Shown here: piece after piece, positions 52,093-60,407 of the stretch | Numbering within the stretch: position 1 is the first letter of the stretch | How the letters are laid out: each line of letters begins with the position of its first letter | From: Sphingomonadales bacterium | Lineage (GTDB): Bacteria > Pseudomonadota > Alphaproteobacteria > Sphingomonadales > Sphingomonadaceae | Direction: 5' to 3' | DNA: 64,000 bases | Assembly (NCBI GenBank): GCA_014763545.1 | Contig: JACXVD010000003.1 | Location: forward strand, 1 to 64,000 | Notes under the pieces: generated by a model | Databases searched by the model: none | What the model was told of the DNA's origin: nothing | What the model saw: the letters and a program-made list of their open reading frames with translations, nothing else | Position numbers and translations under genes: made by a program

Positions 52093-52419
52093 ATGACACT
52101 GGACGATCATCTCGCCGCGCTGGCAGGTAATATGGACAGCATGTTCCGCGCCGCACTGGCGCGCGAGGATATCGCCCGGCTGGCGAAGCTGCGCGATCTG
52201 GCGGCCAGTGTCGCGGACCAGCCGACGCTGGCGCGCGAGGCGCTGTTCGTCGGCTGGACCGCGGGCGATTTGCGCAGCAAGGACCTCGCCCCCGCGATCG
52301 GGCCGCTGGCCGATGCACTGTGGGCCGAAGCGCATGGCGGGATCGCGGACGAGGCGCTGCTGGACGCCTGGCAGAGCTTCAATGCCGAGCGGATGCGCAT
52401 CCTGATCCACTGCCTTTAG
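52093..52419 (+). CDS. Small all-helical protein of unknown function
   Basis: The 108-residue protein starts at ATG 52093 with AGGAG upstream. It appears entirely alpha-helical, acidic, without signal or membrane segments; visible landmarks are MDSMFRAALAREDIARL, LFVGWTAGDLRSKDLAP and a single cysteine next to the end (LIHCL). It is divergent from the DUF442/Blh operon, sharing a palindromic operator, and convergent with the sHdr operon across a bidirectional terminator. I do not recognise the family; sulfur-linked regulation is inferred from position. Confidence 0.65.
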   Translation: MTLDDHLAALAGNMDSMFRAALAREDIARLAKLRDLAASVADQPTLAREALFVGWTAGDLRSKDLAPAIGPLADALWAEAHGGIADEALLDAWQSFNAERMRILIHCL

Positions 52420-52454
52420 CCGCCGCCAGCCCTTCGCCGCCCAAAACGGGAAAA

Positions 52455-52481
52455 GGGCCGCAGCGCTTTGCGCCGCGGCCC
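52455..52481. terminator. Bidirectional hairpin terminator at the end of the sHdr operon
   Basis: GGGCCGC (52455-52461) pairs with GCGGCCC (52475-52481), with inner GCGC/GCGC pairing around TTT. On the minus strand the stem is followed by CTTTTCCCGTTTTG, so it should end the lbpA transcript; on the plus strand it follows the small helical gene. Confidence 0.65.
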
Positions 52482-52510
52482 CCTCGGTGGTTCGAATTGC
52501 TTGTGCCGGA

Positions 52511-52957
52511 TCAGGCGGCTTCGCAGCCTGCGAAACCGTCGGCATCCATCTTGGCTTCATAGGGCGCTGCAACCGCACTGCCCGGGGTCAGCGTCGGCTT
52601 GACGCTCGCCCAGTCTTCGGGCTGCAGGATCACCAGCCAGCCGGCATCGTAGGGATCGGCATTGGCGGTCGACGGCTTGGCGGTCATCGCGTCGTTCACC
52701 TCGACCACTTCGCCGGCGGCAGCCGATTTGGCAGGGCCGACCCACTTGCCCGATTCGATCGTCGCGACCGACTTGCCCGCGCCGACCGAGCGGCCGACCT
52801 TCTTGGGCGTGAAGGCGACGATTTCGCCCGCCAGCGCGGTCGCCACGGTGGTCATCCCCAGCTTCACGCGCCCGTCGGGCATTTCCGAGAACCAGGTATG
52901 GTTCTCGACATCGTAAAGCAGGTCGTCGGGCAGGTTGCATCCACGCACTACGGTCAT
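52511..52957 (-). CDS. lbpA: Lipoate-binding protein LbpA of the sHdr sulfur-oxidation system
   Basis: The 148-residue protein is related to GcvH but diverged. The lipoate lysine is in ATIESGKWVGPAKSAAAG, where GcvH has ESVKAAS, and both termini are longer. LbpA carries the lipoyl arm that binds sulfur during oxidation by the sHdr complex. Conserved cysteines occur near the N-terminus (VRGCNLPDD) and the C-terminus (FAGCEAA). It overlaps the preceding small gene by four bases and is the last gene before the terminator. Confidence 0.93.
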   Translation of the reverse strand: MTVVRGCNLPDDLLYDVENHTWFSEMPDGRVKLGMTTVATALAGEIVAFTPKKVGRSVGAGKSVATIESGKWVGPAKSAAAGEVVEVNDAMTAKPSTANADPYDAGWLVILQPEDWASVKPTLTPGSAVAAPYEAKMDADGFAGCEAA

Positions 52958-53409
52958 TGTGTACCCTCACCTTCCATCGCAGCTTCCGCCGCTTCGTTGC
53001 GTATCGGGCGGGAGGAGCAGCAGAATTCGCCCAGCTGGGCATTCCGCATTTTTCCGCCGATGAAGTAAGCCAGATGCTGCACCACACGGCGCAGCGTTGC
53101 AAGGTTTGCCTGCCATTCCTCGCGCGGTAAATCGGTTTGCGCAAGATTGTAGCGATAACAGGCCTCGCGGCAGGTTTCGCGGCAGGCGTTGAAGGCGGGA
53201 TCGCCCTTGGCTGCCTGGCGATGCAGCGCCAGCAGGCGGAACCCTTCCTTCTTGTCGGCGGTCGGCTGCTGGCCATGGGCGAGCAGCCAATGTTCGAGGA
53301 TTTCCTCGCCCGCCAGCAGGAACGCCATCGGGGCCGCGGCACCATCCGCCGCGCCTTCGCGCAGCGACCAGTCCTCGATCCAGCTTTCGATGGCTTCGAT
53401 CGAACGCAT
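52954..53409 (-). CDS. Cysteine-rich protein coupled to lbpA
   Basis: The 151-residue soluble helical protein has cysteines grouped as NACRETCREACYRYN (CxxxCxxxC) and EFCCSSRPIRN, five in total, suggesting metal or persulfide binding. It begins 3 bases after the shdrB2 stop and overlaps lbpA by four bases, so it is translated with the sHdr machinery. I do not recognise a characterised family. A role in sulfur transfer to LbpA or in complex assembly is plausible but inferred. Confidence 0.8.
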   Translation of the reverse strand: MRSIEAIESWIEDWSLREGAADGAAAPMAFLLAGEEILEHWLLAHGQQPTADKKEGFRLLALHRQAAKGDPAFNACRETCREACYRYNLAQTDLPREEWQANLATLRRVVQHLAYFIGGKMRNAQLGEFCCSSRPIRNEAAEAAMEGEGTQ

Positions 53410-53412
53410 GGC

Positions 53413-54342
53413 TCAGGCGATCTGCCGGGCCTTGAGCGCGGCGCGCCCGTCGGACGCGTTTTCGTGCACCCCGACCTTCTTCGGCGACAGGCCGAGCGCG
53501 ACGCCCAGCAGCTGGGTGAAATACATCACCTTCACATTGGTCTTGATGCCGAAATTGGTTTCGGCGCGGACCTGGTGCATTTCGAGGCCGGTATGGCACG
53601 TCGGGCATTCGGTGGCGATCACCTCGGCCCCGGCTTCTTCCGCGGCGCGCAGGATATTGGCGACCAGCTTGGTCGATGTGTCCGCATCCGACAGCGTGTG
53701 CGCCCCGCCGCAGCAGGCGGTCTTGAGCGCGAAATCGACGTTTTCGGCACCGGCGGCGGCCAGCAGATCGTCCATGTAATGCGGCTTGCTGGTCGATTCC
53801 GACCCCGGGCCCTGGTCCTTCTCGGGGAAGATGTGCCGCGGGCGGGTGTACATGCAGCCATAATAATTGGCGATCTTCAGGCCCTTGAGCGAATTCTTGA
53901 CCCGCTTGGCCAGCTCTTCCTCGCCGATCCCGTCCTTGATCCAGTCGAGCGCGTGGATCGTTTCGATCTGCCCGGCCTGGTAGGTTTCGTGGCCCGCCTT
54001 GGACGAAAGCCGGTCGACCACTTGGCGCGATCCTTCGTCATGCGCGAGATCGTATTCGGCCTTCTTGAGGTTGTGGTAGCAGCCATTGCACGGTGCCATC
54101 ACGACATCGTGCTTCATCTCGTTGGCCGCGATGCTCATCACCCGGCTGGAGAGATAGGTCTGGATCTTCGGGTCGATGTTCTTGACTTCCATCGCGCCGC
54201 AGCAGTTCCAGTTGTCGACTTCTTCCAGCTCGAGACCCAGCGCCTTGCCGACCGCCTTGGTCGACTTGTTATAGGCATGGCCCGACCCTTCCAGCGCGCA
54301 ACCGGGGTAATAGGCAACTTTCTGATACTTCTTTTCTGCCAT
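53413..54342 (-). CDS. shdrB2: sHdrB2, CCG-domain heterodisulfide-reductase-like subunit
   Basis: The 309-residue protein has two complete CCG signatures: first YYPGCALEGSG, NWNCCGAME and APCNGCYHN; second NYYGCMYTRP, TACCGGAHTLSD and TECPTCHTG. In HdrB such motifs hold non-cubane [4Fe-4S] clusters that act on disulfides. It follows shdrC2 by 9 bases. Part of the C1-B1-A-hyp-C2-B2 order diagnostic of the sulfur-oxidising Hdr-like complex. Confidence 0.93.
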   Translation of the reverse strand: MAEKKYQKVAYYPGCALEGSGHAYNKSTKAVGKALGLELEEVDNWNCCGAMEVKNIDPKIQTYLSSRVMSIAANEMKHDVVMAPCNGCYHNLKKAEYDLAHDEGSRQVVDRLSSKAGHETYQAGQIETIHALDWIKDGIGEEELAKRVKNSLKGLKIANYYGCMYTRPRHIFPEKDQGPGSESTSKPHYMDDLLAAAGAENVDFALKTACCGGAHTLSDADTSTKLVANILRAAEEAGAEVIATECPTCHTGLEMHQVRAETNFGIKTNVKVMYFTQLLGVALGLSPKKVGVHENASDGRAALKARQIA

Positions 54343-54351
54343 GGTCTGTTC

Positions 54352-55113
54352 CTAGTCGGCGGTGTGGAAGGCGGCTTCGGGATGCGAACCGCGCACGGCG
54401 GCAATGTGCTTTTCTTCCTGTTCCTTGGCGTATTCGGCGATGGCGGCATGCGCTGGGCCCCAGCCCTTGGTGCGCGGGTGGATCACGGTGGCGAAGCCCA
54501 TCTTCATCATCCAGCCGAGCGGCAGGCCGGCGAACATCTTCTTGACGAAGGCGATCAGCCAGGGCTGCATCAGCGGCTGGCCGGTGCGCTTGAAGAAGCC
54601 CATCATCACCCGCCCGTCTTCGATCTTGCCGGTGCGGATGACCTGGTTGGCGAATTCCTCGTCGAATTCGGTCGAAGGCGTACGGTCGAGATAGCCCTTG
54701 AGCTCGAGCCAGTGCGCAGTCGCCTTCATCACCCCTTCGGGCACCACGTCGCGCGGGCAGGCATAGGTGCATTTGTTGCAGCTCACGCACTTCCAGATCA
54801 GGTCCTTGTCGCGCACCAGCTCGCTTTCGAAGCCCATGCGGATGAGGTAGATCCAGTGGCGCGGGTTGAAGTCCGGCTCGATCGCGTTGACCGTGCAGCT
54901 GTTGGTGCACGAACCGCATTGCCAGCAGCGATGGATATACTCCGCGCCGGGCAGCGAGCCGATCTCTTCCTGCAGGTTCTCGTTGTAATCGGCGACCACA
55001 CGGGTCTTGATGAAAGTACTCCAGTCGCCCGAGACGTCGACCCCGTCGATCACGAGATTATCGTGGGTCGAAAGGTTTTCCGGCCTGATCAGGTTCTTCT
55101 CGTGGATGGGCAT
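54352..55113 (-). CDS. shdrC2: sHdrC2, iron-sulfur subunit
   Basis: The 253-residue protein has two ferredoxin cluster motifs, CWQCGSCTNSCTVNAIEP and CVSCNKCTYACPRDVVPEG, binding two [4Fe-4S] centres. It transfers electrons between sHdrA and sHdrB2. The C-terminal half contains an HdrC-like hydrophobic/basic region (PWLIAFVKKMFAGLPLGWMM). It follows the hypothetical sHdr protein by 35 bases. Confidence 0.92.
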   Translation of the reverse strand: MPIHEKNLIRPENLSTHDNLVIDGVDVSGDWSTFIKTRVVADYNENLQEEIGSLPGAEYIHRCWQCGSCTNSCTVNAIEPDFNPRHWIYLIRMGFESELVRDKDLIWKCVSCNKCTYACPRDVVPEGVMKATAHWLELKGYLDRTPSTEFDEEFANQVIRTGKIEDGRVMMGFFKRTGQPLMQPWLIAFVKKMFAGLPLGWMMKMGFATVIHPRTKGWGPAHAAIAEYAKEQEEKHIAAVRGSHPEAAFHTAD

Positions 55114-55148
55114 TGGGGTCCTCTCTCTCCCGTCTTCCGTCCCGCGCC

Positions 55149-55988
55149 TTACAGGCCGGGCAGCGCCGCGCGGGCAGCCTGGGCCACGGCGCGGTCGTTA
55201 TGCTTGATGCGGACGCCGTCGAGCCCGAGCAGCCTGCGCAGATAGGCCACGGCATCTTCGGCGGCGGTGAAATCGGCGCGGAGGTAGCTGCCCCCCTGCG
55301 CCGCGATATATTCGGAATAAACCTGCGCCATCAGCAGATCGACATAGAGCAGCGTATCGCGGAACACGCCGTTGCCGGCGAGGAATTGCGACAACTCCTC
55401 GCGCAGCATCACATGGGTGGCGTAGCCATCGCTCACCCTGATCGAAACGCGGTCGACATCGCCGTGCCAGATTTCGCGCAGCACGCCGGTGTTCGATCCG
55501 GTGTCCCACACCCAGCGGCACATCAGCGGGTAGCGTTCCGGATCGAGCGCGTGGAGCAGTTCGCCCGCCAGATCCTTGACCCAGCGATAACGCTTGCCCT
55601 GCGGGAACTGGACGCAGAATTCGGCGATCCGCTGGTCCACCAGCAGCTCGTCGTGCTTGGCGCCGACAAGCTCCATCACCGCCTTGCGCAAGGTGGCAAA
55701 CTTGTCACCTTCCAGCCAGTCGCCGATCCGCCGCCGCACGGTGGGCATCAGCCCGGCGAGGACGGTGAACTCCTCGGCCGACGGGCCGCCCGGCCCGGCT
55801 TCGGCGAAGATCTTGCGGAACGCCTCGCCCTTCAGCCGCAGCGCCTCGACATAGGCTTCGACCCCGCCGGTTTCCTCGCACGCCGCAGCCAGCCGCTCGG
55901 TCGCCGCGGTCAGCGCGGGTCCCGAAAGGTCGAGCACCGGCCTTTCGAGCGCGGGCGCCTTGGAGGAAGAGGAGGAGAAGAAACCCAT
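55149..55988 (-). CDS. Conserved sHdr-cluster hypothetical protein
   Basis: The 279-residue protein starts at ATG 55988 (MGFFSSSSSK) and sits between shdrA and shdrC2, the position of the conserved hyp gene in sHdr operons. It is soluble and mostly helical, with few cysteines (AAACEETGG, FCVQFPQGKR, MCRWVWDTG). Its function within the complex is not known. An upstream in-frame extension is a shadow of shdrA. Confidence 0.85.
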   Translation of the reverse strand: MGFFSSSSSKAPALERPVLDLSGPALTAATERLAAACEETGGVEAYVEALRLKGEAFRKIFAEAGPGGPSAEEFTVLAGLMPTVRRRIGDWLEGDKFATLRKAVMELVGAKHDELLVDQRIAEFCVQFPQGKRYRWVKDLAGELLHALDPERYPLMCRWVWDTGSNTGVLREIWHGDVDRVSIRVSDGYATHVMLREELSQFLAGNGVFRDTLLYVDLLMAQVYSEYIAAQGGSYLRADFTAAEDAVAYLRRLLGLDGVRIKHNDRAVAQAARAALPGL

Positions 55989-55995
55989 CGCTGGC

Positions 55996-57036
55996 TCAGG
56001 CGGGCGTGAGCGCCCGGAGCATGCCCAGCGCCGACATCGCCGCACCGGCACCCTGCGCGACCGAATCGTCGATCGTTTCCGGCCCGATTGCGGCACCGGC
56101 CACGAACACACCCTCGCGCGAGGTTGCGCCCATCACGCCATAGGTGTTCTCGCGCTTGACGTAGCCCCAATGGTGCAAATCGACGCCGAACACGCTGGAG
56201 ATGGTCATGTTGTCGACATTCGGGTCCATCCCGATGGCGTGGACGACCATGTCGAAGGGGATCGTGATCGGGCGCTTGACCAGTGTGTCCTCGCCCTTGA
56301 CGATGACCTTGTCGCCGTCGCTCGTCACCTCGGCGATGCGCGCCTTGATGTATTTGACCTTCTGCTGTTCCTGCGAGTTCCAGTAGATTTCCTCGTAGAG
56401 GCCGAAGGTGCGGATATCCATGTAGTAGATGTAGACGTGGCAATCCGGGATTTCCTCGCGAATTTCCATCGCCATCTTGGCCGAGACGGTACAGCAGATC
56501 TTCGAACACCATTCGCGCCCGATCTGCCGGTCGCGGCTGCCGACGCACAGCAGGATCGCCACGCGCTTCGGCTGTTCGCCGTTCGACGGGCGCTTGATGC
56601 CCGCCCCGCTCGAAATCATCTGTTCGACCTGGCTGGTGGTCACCACATCGGGGAAGCGGCCAAAACCCCATTCGGGCTTGTTGACGCTGTCGAAATGGGT
56701 GAAGCCGGTGCACAGGATCGCCGACGGCGTCTTGATCGTGCGCCCGCCCTTGAGCGTGGCGGTGAAATTGCCCGGCGCGCCTTCGAAGCTCTGCACCACC
56801 TCGCCGGTGATCACTTCGATATCGGGATTGCCGGTCACGCGGTCGATCATCGAACCGATCGCATCCTTGGCCCATTCGCCCGAGGGGACGAGCTTGGCAT
56901 AGCCAGAATGGATCGGCGCGCCGCCGAGGATGTCGGTCTTCTCGACCAGCACTACCTTGTTGCCGGACGCAGCCAGTGCATGGGCCGCAGACAGGCCGGC
57001 GGGGCCGCCGCCTACCACCAGAAACGGATCGCTCAT
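55996..57036 (-). CDS. shdrA: sHdrA, flavoprotein subunit
   Basis: The 346-residue FAD protein has VVGGGPAGLSAAHALA at the N-terminus, a cysteine segment (ILLCVGSRD, REWCSKICCTVSAKMAMEI) and the C-terminal FAD loop EGVFVAGAAIGPETIDDSV. It lacks the N-terminal extra domain of methanogen HdrA, like other sHdrA proteins. It is the electron hub of the complex. It follows shdrB1 by 7 bases. Confidence 0.93.
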   Translation of the reverse strand: MSDPFLVVGGGPAGLSAAHALAASGNKVVLVEKTDILGGAPIHSGYAKLVPSGEWAKDAIGSMIDRVTGNPDIEVITGEVVQSFEGAPGNFTATLKGGRTIKTPSAILCTGFTHFDSVNKPEWGFGRFPDVVTTSQVEQMISSGAGIKRPSNGEQPKRVAILLCVGSRDRQIGREWCSKICCTVSAKMAMEIREEIPDCHVYIYYMDIRTFGLYEEIYWNSQEQQKVKYIKARIAEVTSDGDKVIVKGEDTLVKRPITIPFDMVVHAIGMDPNVDNMTISSVFGVDLHHWGYVKRENTYGVMGATSREGVFVAGAAIGPETIDDSVAQGAGAAMSALGMLRALTPA

Positions 57037-57043
57037 TCCTCTC

Positions 57044-58402
57044 TTACCCCTCGATTTGCGCGACCGGCTTGTAGCCCGGCCCGCCCGTTATCATGCGACG
57101 CGGATCGTAGAGCGTCTCGCGTTCGCCACCTGCTTCGATCTGCTTGAGATAGCCTTCGAATTCGGCCTTCTTGGCCTGCCAGTCGATCCCCAGCTTCTCG
57201 AACAGCTTTTCGGTCGCCGAAGCGTGCCAGTGCGACTGGACGATCTTGTAGGGATGCGCACCGCACAGCAGCGCGGCGAACTGGATGTCGGCCAGCACGG
57301 GCAGCTCGTAATCCTTGCCCTCGGCCTTGCCGATCCACTGGTTCTTGTCGAGCGTGGTGATGCAGCCGGTATCGTGGCCGATCATCACGTCGCTGCGCGC
57401 CTCTTCCACCGCGACCTTGATCTTGCGGTCGAGCGCGAAGCTGCGGGTGAACTCGCGTTCCGAAATGATGTGGCGGAAACCGAAGCCGCAGCAATCGTAC
57501 CAGGTCGAATAATCGATCGCCTGCGCGCCCAGCGCCTCGACGATGCCGGTCGACACGGCGACACGGTCACCCTCGAGCACTTCCTCGTCGTAGATCACGT
57601 CCTGCGGGACCATCTTGTAGACGTGGCACGCGGGGTGGACGGTGGCGCGGATGTTCGACGCGTCGATCACCTGGCGTTCGGCGATGCGCTTGCGCATCAC
57701 GTGGACCCATTCGGAATAATGGACCACTTCTTCGGGGATCAGCAGCTTGCCATCGACCAGGCGGCCGAGCTTGCCGAGGATCTTCTTCACCTTCTCGCGC
57801 AGCGTGGCCGAGCTGATCAGGTAGCCGCGCACTTCCTTGTAATTGCCGAAGGATGTGCCGCAGTGGACCAGCGGATAGTAATATCCTTCCGGCTTGCCTT
57901 CCGCCTTGGCCGAGACATAGGCCTGGTGGAAGTTGCGCAGGAACACCGCGGCCAGGCTTTCGATATTGCCGATGCCCGACCCGTGGTAGTTCCACGCGGT
58001 GCAGCTCGTCTGGTCGGTTTCGTCGAGATACTGGATGTCGAGCTGGTTCATCATCCACAGCAGCGACGCGGGGTAGCCGGGGATATTGCCGCACTGGCCA
58101 CAGCTCTTGTGGTGCCACAGGCGGTTGGTCGGGATCTTCTTGTCCCAGCCATACAGCGTCTTGGCGATCACCGGCTCGTTGCCGTCGTTGATCCGGTGGA
58201 CGAGGATCTCGCCCTCCTTCTCCAGCTGCCACATCTGGTCGCGGATATCGTCCACGCGGCTCTTGGTGGTGAGCATCGAGCGCTTGTTGATGCGCTGCTC
58301 CACCCAGGCGGTCGCGGTCTGCGCGTCGGCCGGGCTGAGGTTGCTGTCACGCCATTCGGCACCGTGGCCGGTAAAGCGTTCGCCGTTGCCAGTCGTCGTC
58401 AT
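57044..58402 (-). CDS. shdrB1: sHdrB1, CCG-domain subunit
   Basis: The 452-residue protein is longer than HdrB2-type subunits because of an N-terminal extension of about 100 residues. CCG elements include SCGQCGNIPG, LVHCGTSFG, HPACHVYK, YDCCGFGFRH, HDTGCITTLD and LLCGAHPY; the first CCG motif is degenerate, the second is complete, as described for sHdrB1. It lies 52 bases after shdrC1. Confidence 0.92.
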   Translation of the reverse strand: MTTTGNGERFTGHGAEWRDSNLSPADAQTATAWVEQRINKRSMLTTKSRVDDIRDQMWQLEKEGEILVHRINDGNEPVIAKTLYGWDKKIPTNRLWHHKSCGQCGNIPGYPASLLWMMNQLDIQYLDETDQTSCTAWNYHGSGIGNIESLAAVFLRNFHQAYVSAKAEGKPEGYYYPLVHCGTSFGNYKEVRGYLISSATLREKVKKILGKLGRLVDGKLLIPEEVVHYSEWVHVMRKRIAERQVIDASNIRATVHPACHVYKMVPQDVIYDEEVLEGDRVAVSTGIVEALGAQAIDYSTWYDCCGFGFRHIISEREFTRSFALDRKIKVAVEEARSDVMIGHDTGCITTLDKNQWIGKAEGKDYELPVLADIQFAALLCGAHPYKIVQSHWHASATEKLFEKLGIDWQAKKAEFEGYLKQIEAGGERETLYDPRRMITGGPGYKPVAQIEG

Positions 58403-58454
58403 TGCACTGCTCCTTCCGTGCGGGTCCAGCCGCCCGCACTCATTCGTCCGCCGC

Positions 58455-59195
58455 TCAATCGTCGTCCTGCTCGTCGAGGAAATCTTCCCAGTCCTCGCGC
58501 TTCTCGTCCATGATGTCGGAAATCACGTCGAACAGGTTTTCGTCGATGGTTTCGAGCTGGTCGAGCACGCCGGTCTCTTCCCAGATCGTGTAGAGTTCGA
58601 CCGAGGTCTTGAGGTTGGTTTCCCACGCCGTCTTGGTGGTGTGCAGCGTGGGCATCGGGATCGCCTGGCGCAGCACGGTGAGCGGCGCGTCGACCTTCGA
58701 GATGTTCGGGCCCCAGTCGGCAAAACCATCGGGGTTGATCATGTCGGGGGACAGCTGGTTGCCGGTCGAGATCAGCTTGAGCATCACGCGGCTGAACGGG
58801 CGCAGCACGTTCTTGGCGCTTTCCATGCCGTGCTTGATCGCGGTTTCGCGCATCAGCATGACAAGGCCGCCGGGCGAGTTTTCGAACGGGCAACGCGCCG
58901 CGCAGGTATAGCACTGGGCGCAGGCCCAGATCTTTTCCTGCATCGCGTCGTAAATGCCTTCGAGATTCTCGGTCCACAGCAGCTGGACGATCTCGCGCGG
59001 GCTGAAGTCGTAATAATGCGCCGCCGGGCAGGTGGCGGTGCAGATGCCGCAATTGAGGCAGCCGTTCAGCTCGTGGTCGTAGCGTTCGAACGACTGGATG
59101 TCGGCGAAGATCTCTTCGAGCTTCGCACGCGAAATCGGCGGCGCGTCGGTTACCGGATCGCCGATGTATTCCTGAACCCTGGTACCGACATGCAT
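58455..59195 (-). CDS. shdrC1: sHdrC1, iron-sulfur subunit
   Basis: The 246-residue protein has cluster motifs CLNCGICTATCPAAHYYD and CAQCYTCAARCPFENSPGG and an acidic C-terminus (EDFLDEQDDD). It pairs with sHdrB1. It follows dsrE by 25 bases. Confidence 0.92.
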   Translation of the reverse strand: MHVGTRVQEYIGDPVTDAPPISRAKLEEIFADIQSFERYDHELNGCLNCGICTATCPAAHYYDFSPREIVQLLWTENLEGIYDAMQEKIWACAQCYTCAARCPFENSPGGLVMLMRETAIKHGMESAKNVLRPFSRVMLKLISTGNQLSPDMINPDGFADWGPNISKVDAPLTVLRQAIPMPTLHTTKTAWETNLKTSVELYTIWEETGVLDQLETIDENLFDVISDIMDEKREDWEDFLDEQDDD

Positions 59196-59220
59196 TGTTT
59201 TATCCTCTCCCCGGCGTCGA

Positions 59221-59598
59221 TCAGTAGGTCATCACCTTGCAGTCGCCCTCCATGACCTCTTCGATCAGATAGGCGCCGCCGACGATCCCCTCGCATTCCG
59301 GGATCAGATCGTCCTCGGTCATGTCGAACAGGTCGAGATTGGGCGAGCAGCAGTAGAATTTGGCGCCCGCTTCATGCGCGTCCTTGATGAAGTCATAGAC
59401 CGACTTAGGCGAACCCGGCTTGACCACCAGGCTTTCGGCCACACCCTTCTTCATCAGGCGGCCGGCAGTCGCCGTGCAGATCACGTCGACTTCATATTCC
59501 ATCGCTGCAGCGACGGTGGCCTGGAAGATCGGCGCACCCAATTCCTCGCCATTACGCGGATCGGTATTCGCCATCACGATGATGAGTTTCTCTGCCAC
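59221..59598 (-). CDS. dsrE: DsrE-family sulfurtransferase
   Basis: The 125-residue protein from the GTG at 59598 (VAEKLIIVMANTDPRNGEE), with GAGGAG 8 bases upstream, has the DsrE fold and cysteines in DVICTATAG, AGAKFYCCSPNLDLFDM and IPECEGIVG. DsrE3-type proteins relay sulfane sulfur, often with TusA, toward the sHdr complex; tusA is not in this window. First gene of the dsrE-shdr-lbpA transcript, with a strong palindrome about 65 bases upstream. Confidence 0.9.
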   Translation of the reverse strand: MAEKLIIVMANTDPRNGEELGAPIFQATVAAAMEYEVDVICTATAGRLMKKGVAESLVVKPGSPKSVYDFIKDAHEAGAKFYCCSPNLDLFDMTEDDLIPECEGIVGGAYLIEEVMEGDCKVMTY

Positions 59599-59662
59599 GT
59601 CTGTTCTCCTCTCGCCGCCCTGCCGACTCAATGGTCCGGCAATCACGACACAATTCTGCTTT

Positions 59663-59694
59663 ATTAGCGATGCTACATATCAGTATTCGCTAAT
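59663..59694. promoter_or_regulatory. Long palindrome upstream of dsrE, candidate sHdr operator
   Basis: ATTAGCGA (59663-59670) and TCGCTAAT (59687-59694) are a perfect 8-base inverted repeat, 24 bases centre to centre, in the only sizeable gap (59599-59714) within the sHdr region. A dimeric regulator such as an sHdrR-type ArsR protein could bind here. No regulator gene is adjacent. Confidence 0.6.
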
Positions 59695-59714
59695 GCAAGG
59701 CCCGCGGCGCAAAT

Positions 59715-60407
59715 TCAGCGCATCAGCCCCGTGGTAGCGACCAGCCCGGTCATGAACGGGACCAGCGCATCCTCGATCGGGCGTTGCATCGCGCGCAGGC
59801 GAGTGAGCGATTCCGCCACATCGGGGGCGCTTTCCTCGAATTCCATGATCAGGTCTTCGACCATCGCCACCTTCAGCCCGGGGTGGAAGGCGAAGCCGAA
59901 GGCGGTGTCGCCCATCTGGAAGGCGAGCGGGTTACCATCCTCGTCCACCGCCAGAATGCGCGCGTGGGCGGGCGGCACCGCGCGGTCGCGGCCATAGCTG
60001 GCATAGGGGAAGCTTTCGGGGAGGTAGCCGGCGAGGGCCGCATCGTCGGTGCGCCGCGCCTCCCCCAATCGGCATTCGAGCGGGGCGGCCTGCGAACTGC
60101 CGCCGCCCGCCAGCGCGACGATCTGTGCGCCCAGGCCGAAGCCGATCACCAGCTTGTTGGCCATCATGCAATTGCGCACCAGCGCCAGCTCGTCCGCCAG
60201 GCTCGGCAAATCGCGCGTGCCCGCGCTGCCCCATGGCCCGCCGCCGAGCAGCACCAGCCCATCGCCGACCAGGTCGTAAGGCGGGATCTCCACCGCACCG
60301 GTGAAGGGCCGGATATAGCGGAAACGGATGCGCCGCCCTTCGAGATGGTCCTCCATCAGCCCGAGATATTCGGCGCTGGTGTGCTGCAATATGGTGAGGT
60401 TCTTCAT
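59715..60407 (-). CDS. Class I glutamine amidotransferase-like protein lacking the catalytic cysteine
   Basis: The 230-residue protein has the GATase fold (LLGGGPWGSAG; nucleophile elbow KLVIGFGLGAQIVALAGG; FHPGLKVAMVEDL). The elbow usually reads GxCxGxQ; here cysteine is glycine (GFGLGAQ), so glutaminase chemistry is not expected, although the histidine is kept. It is translated with the lipoate ligase (four-base overlap), so it may bind a ligand or partner in LbpA lipoylation. Amidotransferase genes have been noted with sHdr-lbpA clusters (recollection). Confidence 0.85.
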   Translation of the reverse strand: MKNLTILQHTSAEYLGLMEDHLEGRRIRFRYIRPFTGAVEIPPYDLVGDGLVLLGGGPWGSAGTRDLPSLADELALVRNCMMANKLVIGFGLGAQIVALAGGGSSQAAPLECRLGEARRTDDAALAGYLPESFPYASYGRDRAVPPAHARILAVDEDGNPLAFQMGDTAFGFAFHPGLKVAMVEDLIMEFEESAPDVAESLTRLRAMQRPIEDALVPFMTGLVATTGLMR

